Of a stretch of DNA of 64,000 nt, positions 17,194-26,475 are shown piece by piece. Within the stretch, counting starts at the first letter, position 1; each line of letters opens with the position of its first letter. The notes beneath the pieces are model-generated. The model worked only from the letters and a program-made list of their open reading frames with translations. It did not search any database and was not told where the DNA came from. The DNA comes from Terriglobus roseus (GTDB lineage Bacteria > Acidobacteriota > Terriglobia > Terriglobales > Acidobacteriaceae), in contig NZ_FNSD01000001.1 of NCBI RefSeq assembly GCF_900105625.1, positions 4,526,001 through 4,590,000 of the forward strand, in the 5' to 3' direction. Made by a program: the position numbers and the translations under genes.

Positions 17194-19085
17194 CGGATGC
17201 GGATAGTGACGACTTCGGCGCCGGAGAGTTCGGCGCCGGCAGGTGCGGAACCGGCCTCGGCGGCGGTCTCGGAGGTGAAGGAGATCTGCCGCGTACCGCG
17301 CAGGGGCTGCATGACATTCGCGATAGAGGGCGGCAGCGACGGCAAGGCTACGGCGGCGGTAACGGCCTGTGTCTGGTGGTCGAGCAGTGTGACCCACACG
17401 CGATCGTTGGCGTGGCTGCGGTTCAATTGCGCGACGGTATCGGCAAGTCCCAGCGGTTGCGCACCGGCGTTGGCGGGCGGACGCAACAGACGGTCGAGCG
17501 AGGCACCATCACTGACGAAGATCCGCAATGGACCTTCGGTGAGAGTGTCGGGCAACGTCACCGGGATCCTTAGGACTCGTGTCTCCTGCTGGAAGGGGCG
17601 GATCGTCGCCTCGACCGTGATGGTGTCGCCGGGGCGAGCTTCATTGGTGCTCAGGCGGACGGTTTCAATCTCGGCCGACTCGCGGTGCGGTACGGCTGTT
17701 GCCTCGATCCGGATGCTGTCGATGTGCGGCTGTGCGAGGTCGTTACCATAGACCGCCATGAATCGTGCCCCGAAGTACTGCGTCGCTGCCGAGGCCGCGG
17801 AGACACCGTCCGCCGAGGCGAAGGTGTTGCTCAGGCGGATCGCGCCGGCATTGGCGAGGGTAATCTCGCCAGTCAGGTGCAGACTCATGTCATTCGCAGC
17901 GATGTTGGTCTGGTTCAGCGACTGGAAGACAGCCGCCAGCATCACCTGGGGCGTCAGTTGCCGATTATCCAACACCTCGAAGTGCAGCGACTGCGCCGGC
18001 AGGTTGCTGCCGGTGGCAGGTGTGACCGCGACGCTCACGGGGATCATGCGCGCCGTCCTGCCGAACGTCCCGGCGACGGCGTTGGCGCGGTCCTGCGTGA
18101 AGCTGCCGACGGTCTCCGTGGTGTTAACGATCTTGAAGGCGTTCATGGGCGAGGGCAGCGTGGCCAGAACCTGTGCCTTGGTCATGGGGATGGAGACGTC
18201 GCCGAACTGGGTGATGGGATGGCCGCAAGCGAGCAGTTGGTGCGCATCAACGTAGGTGACGGTGCAGGTAGCGGCGACGTTCAGATCTCCTCGCGCCAGG
18301 ACCGCGGAGACTGCGGAGCCGGGCACGATTGGCTCGGGCTGTAGGGTCTCTGGCGACGCAGAACCGATACCGCTGACGGGTTCCAGTCCCATGGCGCGGA
18401 AGCCGTCACCGTAGCGTGTGACGGTGTCGGACGAGAAGCCGTTGAAGACCAAAGGCGTGTCAATGGGACGGATCTGGAGGTTCGGATCAGTTGCTGTTGG
18501 CGCAGCCGCAGCGCCCTGCGTTCTGCCCAGCGGGACAGCGATGCCCGGATCGACCAGCGCCGGCAGATCGCGCACCTGGAACATGCTGCCGATCGGCGTG
18601 ATGCCGCAGATCGGCTCTTTACTGAACTGGCCGATGCGGTACGAAACCGCGCCGAGCAGCTTGCCGTCGATGTAGACAGGGGAACCGCTCATGCCCGCTA
18701 CGACGCCCGTGAACTCGGGTTTCGTGCCGTGCAGGCGGCCGAGGATCATGTCCTGACCCGGGCCGATGGCGTCCTTCAACCGGCCAAGGATTTCGACATC
18801 CATTGGCTCAGGATCGACGCCCTCGAAGACCGTCCACGCCGTCCCGTGCAGACCGCGTTTAACGTCCGCGAAGGGAAAGATCTCTGCGTTTCTTGGCGGA
18901 CCTGAGACGGGTGCCTGCGCGCGGAGGACTGGGGGCGCAATCGCCCCCGCGACCAGCGCAAGCGCACGCCATGACACTGCCGAAACAGGCAGGGGAAGCG
19001 CTCGACCGGTAGCCTTTCGACGGGTGATCACGTCTACCAGAGTAGGGCCAAGCGTACCGCGTGCCAAGTGATCTGATTTCGTCAT
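17190..19085 (-). CDS. Secreted SpoIVB-like S55 peptidase-domain protein
   Basis: 631 residues. A hydrophobic segment (SWRALALVAGAIAPPVL, cut near RAQA) sits far from the chosen ATG, so the GTG at 19031 is an alternative start giving a more normal signal peptide; frames reaching 19148 would run into the divergent gene's control region. Residues 80-260 contain the S55 pattern: FADVKRGLHGTAWTVFEG, GRLHGT, the nucleophile box GVVAGMSGSPVYIDGKLLGAVSY and CGITPIG. The rest is beta-rich with no clear family. S55 in SpoIVB is a sporulation signalling protease; in acidobacteria such proteins stand alone and their substrate is not known. Divergent from the VWA gene and coupled to the propeller gene. 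Confidence 0.82.
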   Translation of the reverse strand: MTKSDHLARGTLGPTLVDVITRRKATGRALPLPVSAVSWRALALVAGAIAPPVLRAQAPVSGPPRNAEIFPFADVKRGLHGTAWTVFEGVDPEPMDVEILGRLKDAIGPGQDMILGRLHGTKPEFTGVVAGMSGSPVYIDGKLLGAVSYRIGQFSKEPICGITPIGSMFQVRDLPALVDPGIAVPLGRTQGAAAAPTATDPNLQIRPIDTPLVFNGFSSDTVTRYGDGFRAMGLEPVSGIGSASPETLQPEPIVPGSAVSAVLARGDLNVAATCTVTYVDAHQLLACGHPITQFGDVSIPMTKAQVLATLPSPMNAFKIVNTTETVGSFTQDRANAVAGTFGRTARMIPVSVAVTPATGSNLPAQSLHFEVLDNRQLTPQVMLAAVFQSLNQTNIAANDMSLHLTGEITLANAGAIRLSNTFASADGVSAASAATQYFGARFMAVYGNDLAQPHIDSIRIEATAVPHRESAEIETVRLSTNEARPGDTITVEATIRPFQQETRVLRIPVTLPDTLTEGPLRIFVSDGASLDRLLRPPANAGAQPLGLADTVAQLNRSHANDRVWVTLLDHQTQAVTAAVALPSLPPSIANVMQPLRGTRQISFTSETAAEAGSAPAGAELSGAEVVTIRIR

Positions 19086-19151
19086 ACCGGATGGACGTAC
19101 GCCGCCGGGTTTACGCTTAGGCAGTACCCCCATTGCATCGGAGAGCATCGC

Positions 19152-20300
19152 TTGAACGCAGCCATCAAGAACCTGGCAGCCGCCGCCATCGGCACCATCC
19201 TGTTTGCCGGCACCGCATCCTTTGCGCAGACCACGCCTCCGCCTCCTACCGACCAGGGCGGGCCGCAGCAGGACAACAGCCCCGTCATTCTCAAAAAGAA
19301 GCCGCAGCAGTCGCCACAGGATGAGCCGCCGCCACCCGCCGAGGAGCAGGAGAAGGTCAAGAATCCGAAGGGCCTTGAGAACTACTCCATACGCGTCGAT
19401 GTGCCGGTCGTGACCGTTGACGTGAGCGTGCAGTTGCAGAAGTCAGGCCAGTTCGTGCCGGGCCTGAAGGGTGGCAACTTCAAGGTGACGGAAGACGGCG
19501 TCGAGCAGCGTGTGACCGATGTGCGCATGCAGCAAAAGCCGATCACCGCTGTTCTGCTGCTGGAGTTCGCGGCGAACAGCTGGGCGTTCATTCAGGACAT
19601 GCAGCAGTCGTCGTATGTCTTCTTTCGCCAGTTGAAGCCGGAGGATTACATCGCAGTCATCACGTATGACCTGCGGACGCGCATCCTGACCGACTTTACG
19701 CAGGACAAGGGCATCACGGAGCAGGCACTGCGCTCGCTAACCATTCCGGGCTTCAGCGACACGAACGAGTTCGACGCGCTATACGAGACGCTCGACCGCG
19801 TCAGCCGCATTGAGGGCCGGAAGTACATCATCCTGATCTCAAGCGGTCGCGACACCTTCAGCAAGATCAACCTGGACCAGATCTACAAGAAGGTCAAGCA
19901 ATCACAGGATGTGACGATCTATACCATCAGCACGGGCGGCCTGGCGCGCGAGTTGACGGACGCTCGCGGCGGCATGGGTGGCATGCAGCGCATGAACTAC
20001 CTGCAGGCTGACAACCAGATGCGGACGTTCTCTTCGATGACGGGTGGTCAATCGTATTTCCCGATCTTCCAGGGCGCGCTGCCGGAGGTCTTCAACTCCA
20101 TCAATGCCTCTATCCGCAACCAGTATGTGCTGAGCTATCGCCCCACAAACACTGCTCAGGACGGCACCTATCGCAAGATCAAGGTGGAACTCGTCGACCG
20201 CGAAGGCCAACCATTGAAGATGGTGGACGAAAAGGGCAAGCAGATTAAGTACTCCGTAATAGCCCGCGACGGATACCGTGCTCGCATGCCCGTGGAGTAG
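19152..20300 (+). CDS. Secreted VWFA-related acidobacterial domain protein
   Basis: 382 residues from a TTG preceded by GGAGAG. Signal peptide NLAAAAIGTILFAGTASFA, then a Pro/Gln-rich linker (PPPPTDQGGPQQDN) to about residue 75. The domain starts IRVDVPVVTVDVSVQLQKSG, with FKVTEDGVEQRVTDV (the 'NF.v.ednG..q.i' pattern typical of this family), and continues with a von Willebrand A fold (VFFRQLKPEDYIAVITYD, RKYIILISSGRDTFSK, VTIYTIS). The MIDAS motif DxSxS is replaced by LLEFAANSW, so metal-dependent ligand binding is doubtful. Such genes are multiplied in acidobacteria and their role is unknown. Followed by a terminator. Confidence 0.9.
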   Translation: MNAAIKNLAAAAIGTILFAGTASFAQTTPPPPTDQGGPQQDNSPVILKKKPQQSPQDEPPPPAEEQEKVKNPKGLENYSIRVDVPVVTVDVSVQLQKSGQFVPGLKGGNFKVTEDGVEQRVTDVRMQQKPITAVLLLEFAANSWAFIQDMQQSSYVFFRQLKPEDYIAVITYDLRTRILTDFTQDKGITEQALRSLTIPGFSDTNEFDALYETLDRVSRIEGRKYIILISSGRDTFSKINLDQIYKKVKQSQDVTIYTISTGGLARELTDARGGMGGMQRMNYLQADNQMRTFSSMTGGQSYFPIFQGALPEVFNSINASIRNQYVLSYRPTNTAQDGTYRKIKVELVDREGQPLKMVDEKGKQIKYSVIARDGYRARMPVE

Positions 20301-20320
20301 GTCTGCTGTATCGAAACAGT

Positions 20321-20346
20321 GAAGGCCGGACGTTTGTCCGGCCTTC
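20321..20346. terminator. Strong hairpin terminator between convergent genes
   Basis: An 11-bp perfect stem GAAGGCCGGAC / GTCCGGCCTTC with a GTTT loop, 20 bases after the VWA stop and 30 bases beyond the sugar transferase stop. It is followed by ATTGTTT, so it serves mainly the plus-strand gene. Confidence 0.8.
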
Positions 20347-20376
20347 ATTGTTTCCATGTACGAATCAGGAGAGGTA

Positions 20377-21789
20377 TCAGGCAGCGCCACTACCGCGCAG
20401 CACTGCGGGTAGCGTCATTGCGAGGATCTTCACATCCATCAGCAGGGTCCAGTGATCGATGTACCGAAGATCAAGATCCACCCACCCATCGAAGTTCAAA
20501 TTGCTGCGGCCTGACACCTGCCACAGACCGGTCATGCCTGGCAGAACGCTGAAGCGGCGCATGTGGCGCAGCTCCTGAAAGCGAGTCACGTCCCGCAGCG
20601 GCAGCGGGCGGGGACCAACCAGGGACATCTCGCCACGCAAGACATTCACCAACTGCGGTAATTCGTCGATGGACGTCTTCCGGATGATCTTGCCGATCCA
20701 CGTGATGCGCGGGTCGCTCTTGATCTTGAACACGGGGCCCGCATTTTCATTCAAGTGCTCGATCGCTGCCTGCTTCTTTTCCGCATCGACCACCATGCTG
20801 CGGAACTTGTACATGTAGAAGCGACGCTTGTTCAGGCCGTAACGCTGCTGCTTGAAGAAGACCGGACCCCAGTCGGACAGGGGAATCAGGATCGCGACCA
20901 CAAGGAAGAGAGGGAGCAGCAGGACTAAGAGGACGCTGGCGATAACCACATCGAACAGCCGCTTGATGTGCCGGCGCCCGTCGTGGTGCGTCATGGTCAG
21001 GATCATGCGGCCGTTGTCTTCGCGGATGCTCTTGACCACGCTCGTCATGACGATCTTCGTGGGGAACTGCGTCTGGACACCGGCGATCTCCACGATCTCC
21101 GTGACGCGCTGAATGGTGCTGTAGTGCGACTTGATTGGCAACCCGATCATGACATCGTCGACTGGCGTATGCATCAGGATCGTGGAGAGAGATTCAACAT
21201 CTCCTAAGCGCGGTCCGATCGCCTCGCTCCCCTCGAGTTCTTCGCTATCGACAAAGCCGTAGATGTCATAGTCGTAGGCGGTCGACTGGCGCAAATCAAG
21301 GGCCAGTTGCTGCGCGAGGTTGCCGCTGCCGACGATCAGAGCGACACGGCGAGGACGCGCATGAGCATGGAAGATTGTGGCGGAAAGGCTGACGAACCCT
21401 CGGCTGACCACTAGGAAGACAAACGCAGCAATCATGAAGACGATCGTCGGGCCCAGAAGCGTGCCCCCGGTGTGGCGCAGATGCAGCGCGAAGGCCGCAA
21501 GCGGTGTGCTCAACAAGACGCCGCCGAGGACTCGAAACACCAGATCAGTCGTCGAAGTGCTGCGGTAGAGACCGACTGCCCAGAGGCAGAATCGCCAGAT
21601 CAACAGGGCTGCTCCCAGCAGCACCAGGTTCCGGACGGAGATGCGAATGTCGAAGTAGTGATGCAGGTCGTCGGCCAGCGCTGGTTGATAGTCCCAAATG
21701 GTTCCCAGTGCGAGCGACATCGCTAGCAGTACGACGTCGCTCCATCGAAGGGCCGATGAATTAAAGATTCGGGTTGCAATGCGGTGCAT
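20377..21789 (-). CDS. Polyprenyl-phosphate glycosyl-1-phosphate transferase (WcaJ/CpsE type)
   Basis: 470 residues from the ATG at 21789; the frame continues up to 21936 but the extra 49 residues are polar and atypical. Four N-terminal membrane helices (VVLLAMSLALGTIWDY, LVLLGAALLIWRFCLWAV, VLGGVLLSTPLAAFAL, IVFMIAAFVFLVVSRGF) are followed by a CoA-binding-like Rossmann part (RRVALIVGSGNLAQQLALDL). A fifth helix precedes the catalytic bac_transf domain (FKQQRYGLNKRRFYMYKFRSMVVDAE, TSIDELPQLVNVLRGEMSLVGPRP, LPGMTGLWQVSGRSNL). It transfers a sugar-1-phosphate to undecaprenyl phosphate at the inner membrane, the first step of exopolysaccharide or O-antigen repeat assembly. It stands alone, separated from both sugar loci of the window. 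Confidence 0.94.
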   Translation of the reverse strand: MHRIATRIFNSSALRWSDVVLLAMSLALGTIWDYQPALADDLHHYFDIRISVRNLVLLGAALLIWRFCLWAVGLYRSTSTTDLVFRVLGGVLLSTPLAAFALHLRHTGGTLLGPTIVFMIAAFVFLVVSRGFVSLSATIFHAHARPRRVALIVGSGNLAQQLALDLRQSTAYDYDIYGFVDSEELEGSEAIGPRLGDVESLSTILMHTPVDDVMIGLPIKSHYSTIQRVTEIVEIAGVQTQFPTKIVMTSVVKSIREDNGRMILTMTHHDGRRHIKRLFDVVIASVLLVLLLPLFLVVAILIPLSDWGPVFFKQQRYGLNKRRFYMYKFRSMVVDAEKKQAAIEHLNENAGPVFKIKSDPRITWIGKIIRKTSIDELPQLVNVLRGEMSLVGPRPLPLRDVTRFQELRHMRRFSVLPGMTGLWQVSGRSNLNFDGWVDLDLRYIDHWTLLMDVKILAMTLPAVLRGSGAA

Positions 21790-22300
21790 TTCGGCATGCC
21801 TGTTTGCCCTCGGTATTTCCGAGGGCGGTTGTGCCCGCCGAGTTGGCGGATGCTCCTGGTTAACTGCGTCAGGTAAGGACTGCCCGTCGGCACCGGATAC
21901 CGCATGTGCAAATGCCAGAGATCGACTCTGCAGCACATGCCCGGCCGCCGCTGTCCGGCGCTTAAAGTCCGGACGGAAACTCAGCGGGAAAATAATGCGG
22001 GGAGCGAACTTAGCCCGAACAGTCGATTGTCATAATGCGTCAGATGTCCGAATTGGATTGACGTTTGTGAGCATCCCGATCGTTAGTTTTACGGTATTAC
22101 AAAGAATGCTGAGTTCATCGAAGTGAAAGTCGACTACCGACGACAGGATCGCGCGAACGGGGCACGCCGGTGTCGCAACGTAAAACGCGCAAGAAACTTG
22201 CCTCTTAAAAGGATCAGAGACGGCAGGCGCAGAGCCTCTCCGATCTTTCTGCGCACCCGCGATGCTGGAGATATCGCACGGAGCGGCATATTAGCGGAAT
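21790..22300. other. Gene-free stretch upstream of the sugar transferase
   Basis: About 510 bases. The first 147 could encode an N-terminal extension of the transferase; the rest holds only short shadow frames. AT-rich patches (21990-22000 and 22060-22110) are where promoters for the transferase would be expected, but no convincing -35/-10 pair was found. No repeat was seen. Confidence 0.4.
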
Positions 22301-22327
22301 GAAAAACGCGCCCATCGCTGGGCGCGT
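22301..22327 (-). terminator. Rho-independent terminator of tRNA-Val
   Basis: On the minus strand a 9-bp perfect stem ACGCGCCCA / TGGGCGCGT with a four-base loop is followed by a run of T (GCGTTTTTCATTCC). It lies 33 bases past the tRNA 3' end. Confidence 0.85.
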
Positions 22328-22359
22328 CTCCCGAAGGTATTCGGAATGGATCAAATTTT

Positions 22360-22436
<77 letters not shown>

Positions 22437-22463
22437 ATTCCGTTATCCAGCATACCAGCTTCG

Positions 22464-23861
22464 TTAGCGAAGGACGTAGGGAGTGACCGGTGCCGCGATT
22501 GGTTCCGGAATCTTTGCCGTGGACGCGGCGGGTAAGGGAACTGCACCCTCGATGCCTTTGCCGTGCACGTTCACGGTAGAGAGTAGCGGCCCCTCGATGC
22601 CGGTGACGTGAATGTTCTTCAAAACCAGGCCGTTGATGTTCGCCATGAGCATGCCCTTGCGGGCTGTGCCGGTGATGTTCTCGAAGATCAGTCCTTCCAG
22701 CGGCTTCTTCGGATGGATCTCCGTGGCGGCTACGAGTTGCGGCACATCGCTGACGCGGATGTTGGTGAAGCGCAGATTGCGGAGCATGGGCAGGCCTTCA
22801 TCGCCGGGCACAGGATCCTGATCCTGCAGGCCGCTGTTAAGATCGTTGATGCGCAGGAAGCCTTCCCGCACGCCGGAGACGTCGATGTCGTTGAAGGTCA
22901 GGTTCTCAATGTATGCGCCGCGGCCCGGACGCGTCTTGATGTAAAAGGCGTGAGTGTAGGCGGTGGTGCACTTGCAGTGTTCGACGAGCACATTGCGGAC
23001 GCCGGCGGAAGCCTCTGACCCGATACCGATGCAGGCCCATCGCGTATCTGCGAAAGTGCAGTTGCTGATTCGAACATCCTCACACGGACGAGCGATCCGA
23101 TTCGCCTCAGACCCACGGCCCGACTTCAACGAGATGCAGTCATCGGCGGTCTGAAAGTTGCAGCCCTCGATGACTACCTGCTTGCACGAGTCCACATCGA
23201 TCCCGTCCGCGCCGCTGTCTACCTGCACATTGCGGAAGGTTACGTTCTCGCAAAAGAGTGGGTGGATGGACCACATGCCATATTGCTTCGTATAGCAGTT
23301 CTCTACGATCACGTTGCGGCAGCTCACGAACTCCATCAGCGCAGGCAGACGCATGCGCGTCTCCTTCTGCACACGACCGACAATCGCAGGACTGCCAACG
23401 ATGCGGCCCGGGCCGACGATGCGAATGTTCTCCGCGTCGATGGCGTAGAGAAAGGCGAGATAGCCCTTGATGAATTTGCCCTCCCACCGCACCTGCGAGA
23501 TGGGGTATTCACTCAGCTCCGACGCGCCATTCAGCGTGGCGCCTTCGGCCAGATGCAGCGTGGTGTTACTGCGAATTTGTAGCGCGCCTGTCAGGTAATC
23601 GCCGGCCGGAACCAGCACTTCGCCACCACCCAAAAGCGCGCAGCGATCCAGCGCCTGCTGCAGGGCGAGTGTGTCCTTGGTCCTGCCATCGCCGGTCGCG
23701 CCCATGTCTCGGACGTTGATCTGCACGTTGTGATTTGTGCCGGCTGCTGGCGCAGGCTTTGCGTGGGCATCCATCGCTTCGGCAAGCAGCGGCATGGCAA
23801 GCAGGCTGGCGCCCGCAGTCTTCAGAAAAGTGCGTCGCGCAGTCGTCGTGGTGGGGTTCAA
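22464..23861 (-). CDS. Tat-exported GH28 polygalacturonase-like glycosidase
   Basis: 465 residues. A twin-arginine signal peptide (TARRTFLKTAGASLLAMPLLA) is followed by a right-handed beta-helix starting with VRDMGATGDGRTKDTLALQQALDRC. Family 28 landmarks are GADGIDVDSCKQVVIEGCNF, the paired aspartates in QTADDCISLKSG, the IGIGSEASAGVRNVLVE turn and the YIKTRPGRG basic motif (RIK-like). It hydrolyses galacturonan or related pectic linkages outside the cytoplasmic membrane. No pectin-use operon surrounds it; the tRNA-Val gene follows. Length and motif order are normal. Confidence 0.92.
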   Translation of the reverse strand: MNPTTTTARRTFLKTAGASLLAMPLLAEAMDAHAKPAPAAGTNHNVQINVRDMGATGDGRTKDTLALQQALDRCALLGGGEVLVPAGDYLTGALQIRSNTTLHLAEGATLNGASELSEYPISQVRWEGKFIKGYLAFLYAIDAENIRIVGPGRIVGSPAIVGRVQKETRMRLPALMEFVSCRNVIVENCYTKQYGMWSIHPLFCENVTFRNVQVDSGADGIDVDSCKQVVIEGCNFQTADDCISLKSGRGSEANRIARPCEDVRISNCTFADTRWACIGIGSEASAGVRNVLVEHCKCTTAYTHAFYIKTRPGRGAYIENLTFNDIDVSGVREGFLRINDLNSGLQDQDPVPGDEGLPMLRNLRFTNIRVSDVPQLVAATEIHPKKPLEGLIFENITGTARKGMLMANINGLVLKNIHVTGIEGPLLSTVNVHGKGIEGAVPLPAASTAKIPEPIAAPVTPYVLR

Positions 23862-24090
23862 CAGGTCATGCCTCCAGCGCGCATCGGGCTTCGCCAGTCA
23901 CGCGTTCCAAGGCTAGGGCTTGCGACGCAGCGTGACAAGTGGTCAGACCACATCCGCAGTTCGGCGGAACTGAAGTCCCTTCAACGATTGTCATCCCGCA
24001 GCGTACCGAAGGGATCCGCAGGTGGGCCGCTTCCTCCGGACTTATGCCTTTGATCGCTGACCTTGGATGGGTGACTTGCCGGGGCCGACG

Positions 24091-25953
24091 TTAAACGTGG
24101 AAAGCCAAAGCAATGCGATACGTCACGAACGAAGCCGCGTAAGCCAGCACTGTCATGTACCCAAGCTGTAGCAGCGGCCACTTCCAGCTGTTTGTCTCGC
24201 GACGAACGACTGCCAGCGTTGCCGTGCACTGCATCGCCAGCGCAAAGAAAACCAACAATGCCAATGCGCCGGCGAGGCCAACCTCCGCACGTAGCGCGAC
24301 GCCAGCGTTGACTGAGCCGTACAGTGTTGCGAGAGTGCTTACGACGCTCTCACGTGCGACGAACGCCGTCAGCAGCGAGATGCCAACATTGCGCGTCAGG
24401 CCAAGTGGCCTTAGTAGCGGCACGATCAGGTCGCCGAGGTGAGCGAGGTAGCTGGAGCCCACGTCGCTCGGCTGGCCGTTGTGGAAGGGCATGTGCGACA
24501 GGAACCACACGCCCAGGTTCAGTACCAGAATGACCGTTCCGACCTGCTTCAGGAAGACCTTGCTGCGGTCATAGATAGCCAGCATGATGGTACGCAGTCG
24601 CGGCAGGCGATAGTTGGGAAGCTCAATTGCGAAGAGCGATGGCTGCCCCTTCAGCATGCTCGAGTTCAGCAGCTTCGCCGTGAAAAGTGCTGCCAGCAGG
24701 CCGAGTGCGTACAACAGCATCATGGTGGCTGCCTGAAGGCCAAGCGCGTTGCCCAGCAGCTGGCGTGCAGGAATGAATGCGGCAATGAGCAGCGCGTATA
24801 CAGGCAGTCGCGCGGAGCAGGTCATGAAGGGCGCGATAAGAATCGTTGCAAGACGGTCTTTCTTCGAGGGGATCGCACGTGTCGCCATGATGGCCGGAAC
24901 CGCGCAGGCGTAGGCGCTCAAGAGAGGCAGGAACGACCTGCCATTCAGACCAACACGTCCCATCGTCCGGTCGGCAATGACGGCTGCGCGCGCCATGTAG
25001 CCGGAATCCTCGAGGATCGTGATCACAACAAACATGCAAAGGATTGTCGGCAGGAATCCGAGCACCGACGCGACACCATTCCAGATGCCGTCGACGAGGA
25101 CGGCGCTGACAATTGCGTTAGGAATGTGCGCACCGACCATCGCACCAACGGCGCTAAGCCAGTTGCTCAGCGCGGTGCCAGCCGGGTAGGCGGCACGGAA
25201 CATGATCTGAAACGCCGCCAGGATGAACACCAGGCAGAGGATGGGACCGACCACGGGATGCAGAGCCCAGCGATCAAACTCGCGGGTGAAGCGGGAGTGG
25301 TTCGGGCGGCGGTAGGCGCCGGTTTTCGTCAGGTTATTGCAATCCGTGGCGCAGCCGGGGGCAGCGTTGCCGCCTGCCTGCAGGACCGGCAGAAGGGCAG
25401 CGGCGGCATGTTCGCCATTGAGGAATCGGGTGATCGCGTCGATGCCGGTGCCGCGGGACGCGCTGATCAGGGCAGTGGGAGCACCCAGTTCGCGAGCGAC
25501 GGCCAACGGATCGATGAAGCCCTTCCGCGCCGTCAGTTCGTCCGCCATGTTGATCAGAACCAGCGTGGGCAGGCCGCATGCCAGCACCTGGCCGATGAGC
25601 GTCATGTACCGGTGCAGCTGTGTCCCGTCGACGACGAGCAGCACTGCATCCAGCGCGGCCACGTTGTGCTGCTTGCCCCTGAGGACGTTGACGGCGATTT
25701 TTTGATCTTCAGATTCGGGTGTGAGGCTCCAGACGCCGGGAAGGTCGACGACCGTCTGACCGGTCTTGAGCTTGCCGCTGCGGTGTTCCACCGTCACGCC
25801 GGAATAGTTGCTGACCTTCTGTCGCATGCCCGTCAAGCGGTTAAAGAGCGTGGTCTTGCCTACATTCGGCGGCCCGATCAGGCCGACAGTTTTGTAGCCA
25901 CCAGCATTCCGCTGCGGTTGTGCGGCAGGTGCGGGAGCGATCAGGGTGCTCAC
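24091..25953 (-). CDS. feoB: Ferrous iron transporter B
   Basis: 620 residues. The N-terminal GTPase domain has G1 GPPNVGKTTLFN (residues 27-38), VSNYSGVTVEH (G2), DLPGVWSL (G3) and INMADE (G4 position, usually NMxD). It is followed by the spacer helices and a membrane domain with two Gate regions (IWNGVASVLGFLPTILCMFV, SYMARAAVIADRTMGRVGLNGRSFLPLLSAYACAVPAIMATR; LLTAFVARESVVSTLATLYG). It imports Fe2+ across the inner membrane. The start overlaps the feoA stop by four bases (ATGA). It is shorter than the E. coli protein but of a length common in other phyla. There is no feoC. Confidence 0.96.
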   Translation of the reverse strand: MSTLIAPAPAAQPQRNAGGYKTVGLIGPPNVGKTTLFNRLTGMRQKVSNYSGVTVEHRSGKLKTGQTVVDLPGVWSLTPESEDQKIAVNVLRGKQHNVAALDAVLLVVDGTQLHRYMTLIGQVLACGLPTLVLINMADELTARKGFIDPLAVARELGAPTALISASRGTGIDAITRFLNGEHAAAALLPVLQAGGNAAPGCATDCNNLTKTGAYRRPNHSRFTREFDRWALHPVVGPILCLVFILAAFQIMFRAAYPAGTALSNWLSAVGAMVGAHIPNAIVSAVLVDGIWNGVASVLGFLPTILCMFVVITILEDSGYMARAAVIADRTMGRVGLNGRSFLPLLSAYACAVPAIMATRAIPSKKDRLATILIAPFMTCSARLPVYALLIAAFIPARQLLGNALGLQAATMMLLYALGLLAALFTAKLLNSSMLKGQPSLFAIELPNYRLPRLRTIMLAIYDRSKVFLKQVGTVILVLNLGVWFLSHMPFHNGQPSDVGSSYLAHLGDLIVPLLRPLGLTRNVGISLLTAFVARESVVSTLATLYGSVNAGVALRAEVGLAGALALLVFFALAMQCTATLAVVRRETNSWKWPLLQLGYMTVLAYAASFVTYRIALAFHV

Positions 25954-26180
25954 CGCGTGCGCTCCAGGGCGATCTTCACGGTAGCGGCCGTTTCACCACG
26001 CAGGGCGATGTCAAAGCCATCGACGCGAACGATCAGTAGCGATTTTTTAGACAGGCTGCGCACCAGCTCCACCTCCGCACCGGAGTTCAGGCCCAGCGAA
26101 CACAGGTGGCAATACGCTTCGCCCTGCGCAACGCCCAGAACGTGCGCCTTTTCTCCGCGATTCAACTCTGCCAGGTGCAA
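25950..26180 (-). CDS. feoA: Ferrous iron transport protein A
   Basis: 76 residues, an SH3-like FeoA domain: LNRGEKAHVLGVA, a Cys-containing turn AYCHLCSLGLNSGAEVELV and RVDGFDIALRGETAATVKI. FeoA is a small cytosolic partner needed for FeoB activity. The start is TTG with AGAAGGA about seven bases before it. It is the first gene of feoAB. No clear Fur box was recognised in the upstream 295 bp. Confidence 0.9.
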   Translation of the reverse strand: MHLAELNRGEKAHVLGVAQGEAYCHLCSLGLNSGAEVELVRSLSKKSLLIVRVDGFDIALRGETAATVKIALERTR

Positions 26181-26475
26181 ACCAATCCTTCTTCCACACG
26201 CATGTAGCTTTCATCATCGTAACGCAATCTACGACAATATCAGTCCGCGATTGCTGCTGCTGGTTTGGATGACCTGGGACGGCGCAGGATGCGGAAGAGT
26301 TGGCTTGCGTCGTAGGACGGCTTGGTCGGAGGGTTTGACGTCCGACTGGCGGGCGGAGGATCCCGAGTGGTCAGGATGCCCTTGGGGAAGCCCCGAATCC
26401 AGGATCGCCCGATGCTCTCAAAGCCGCACGAAGCCCCAGTCGTTGCACAAGTGCTGTTCGGCGCGGACGCTGCAG

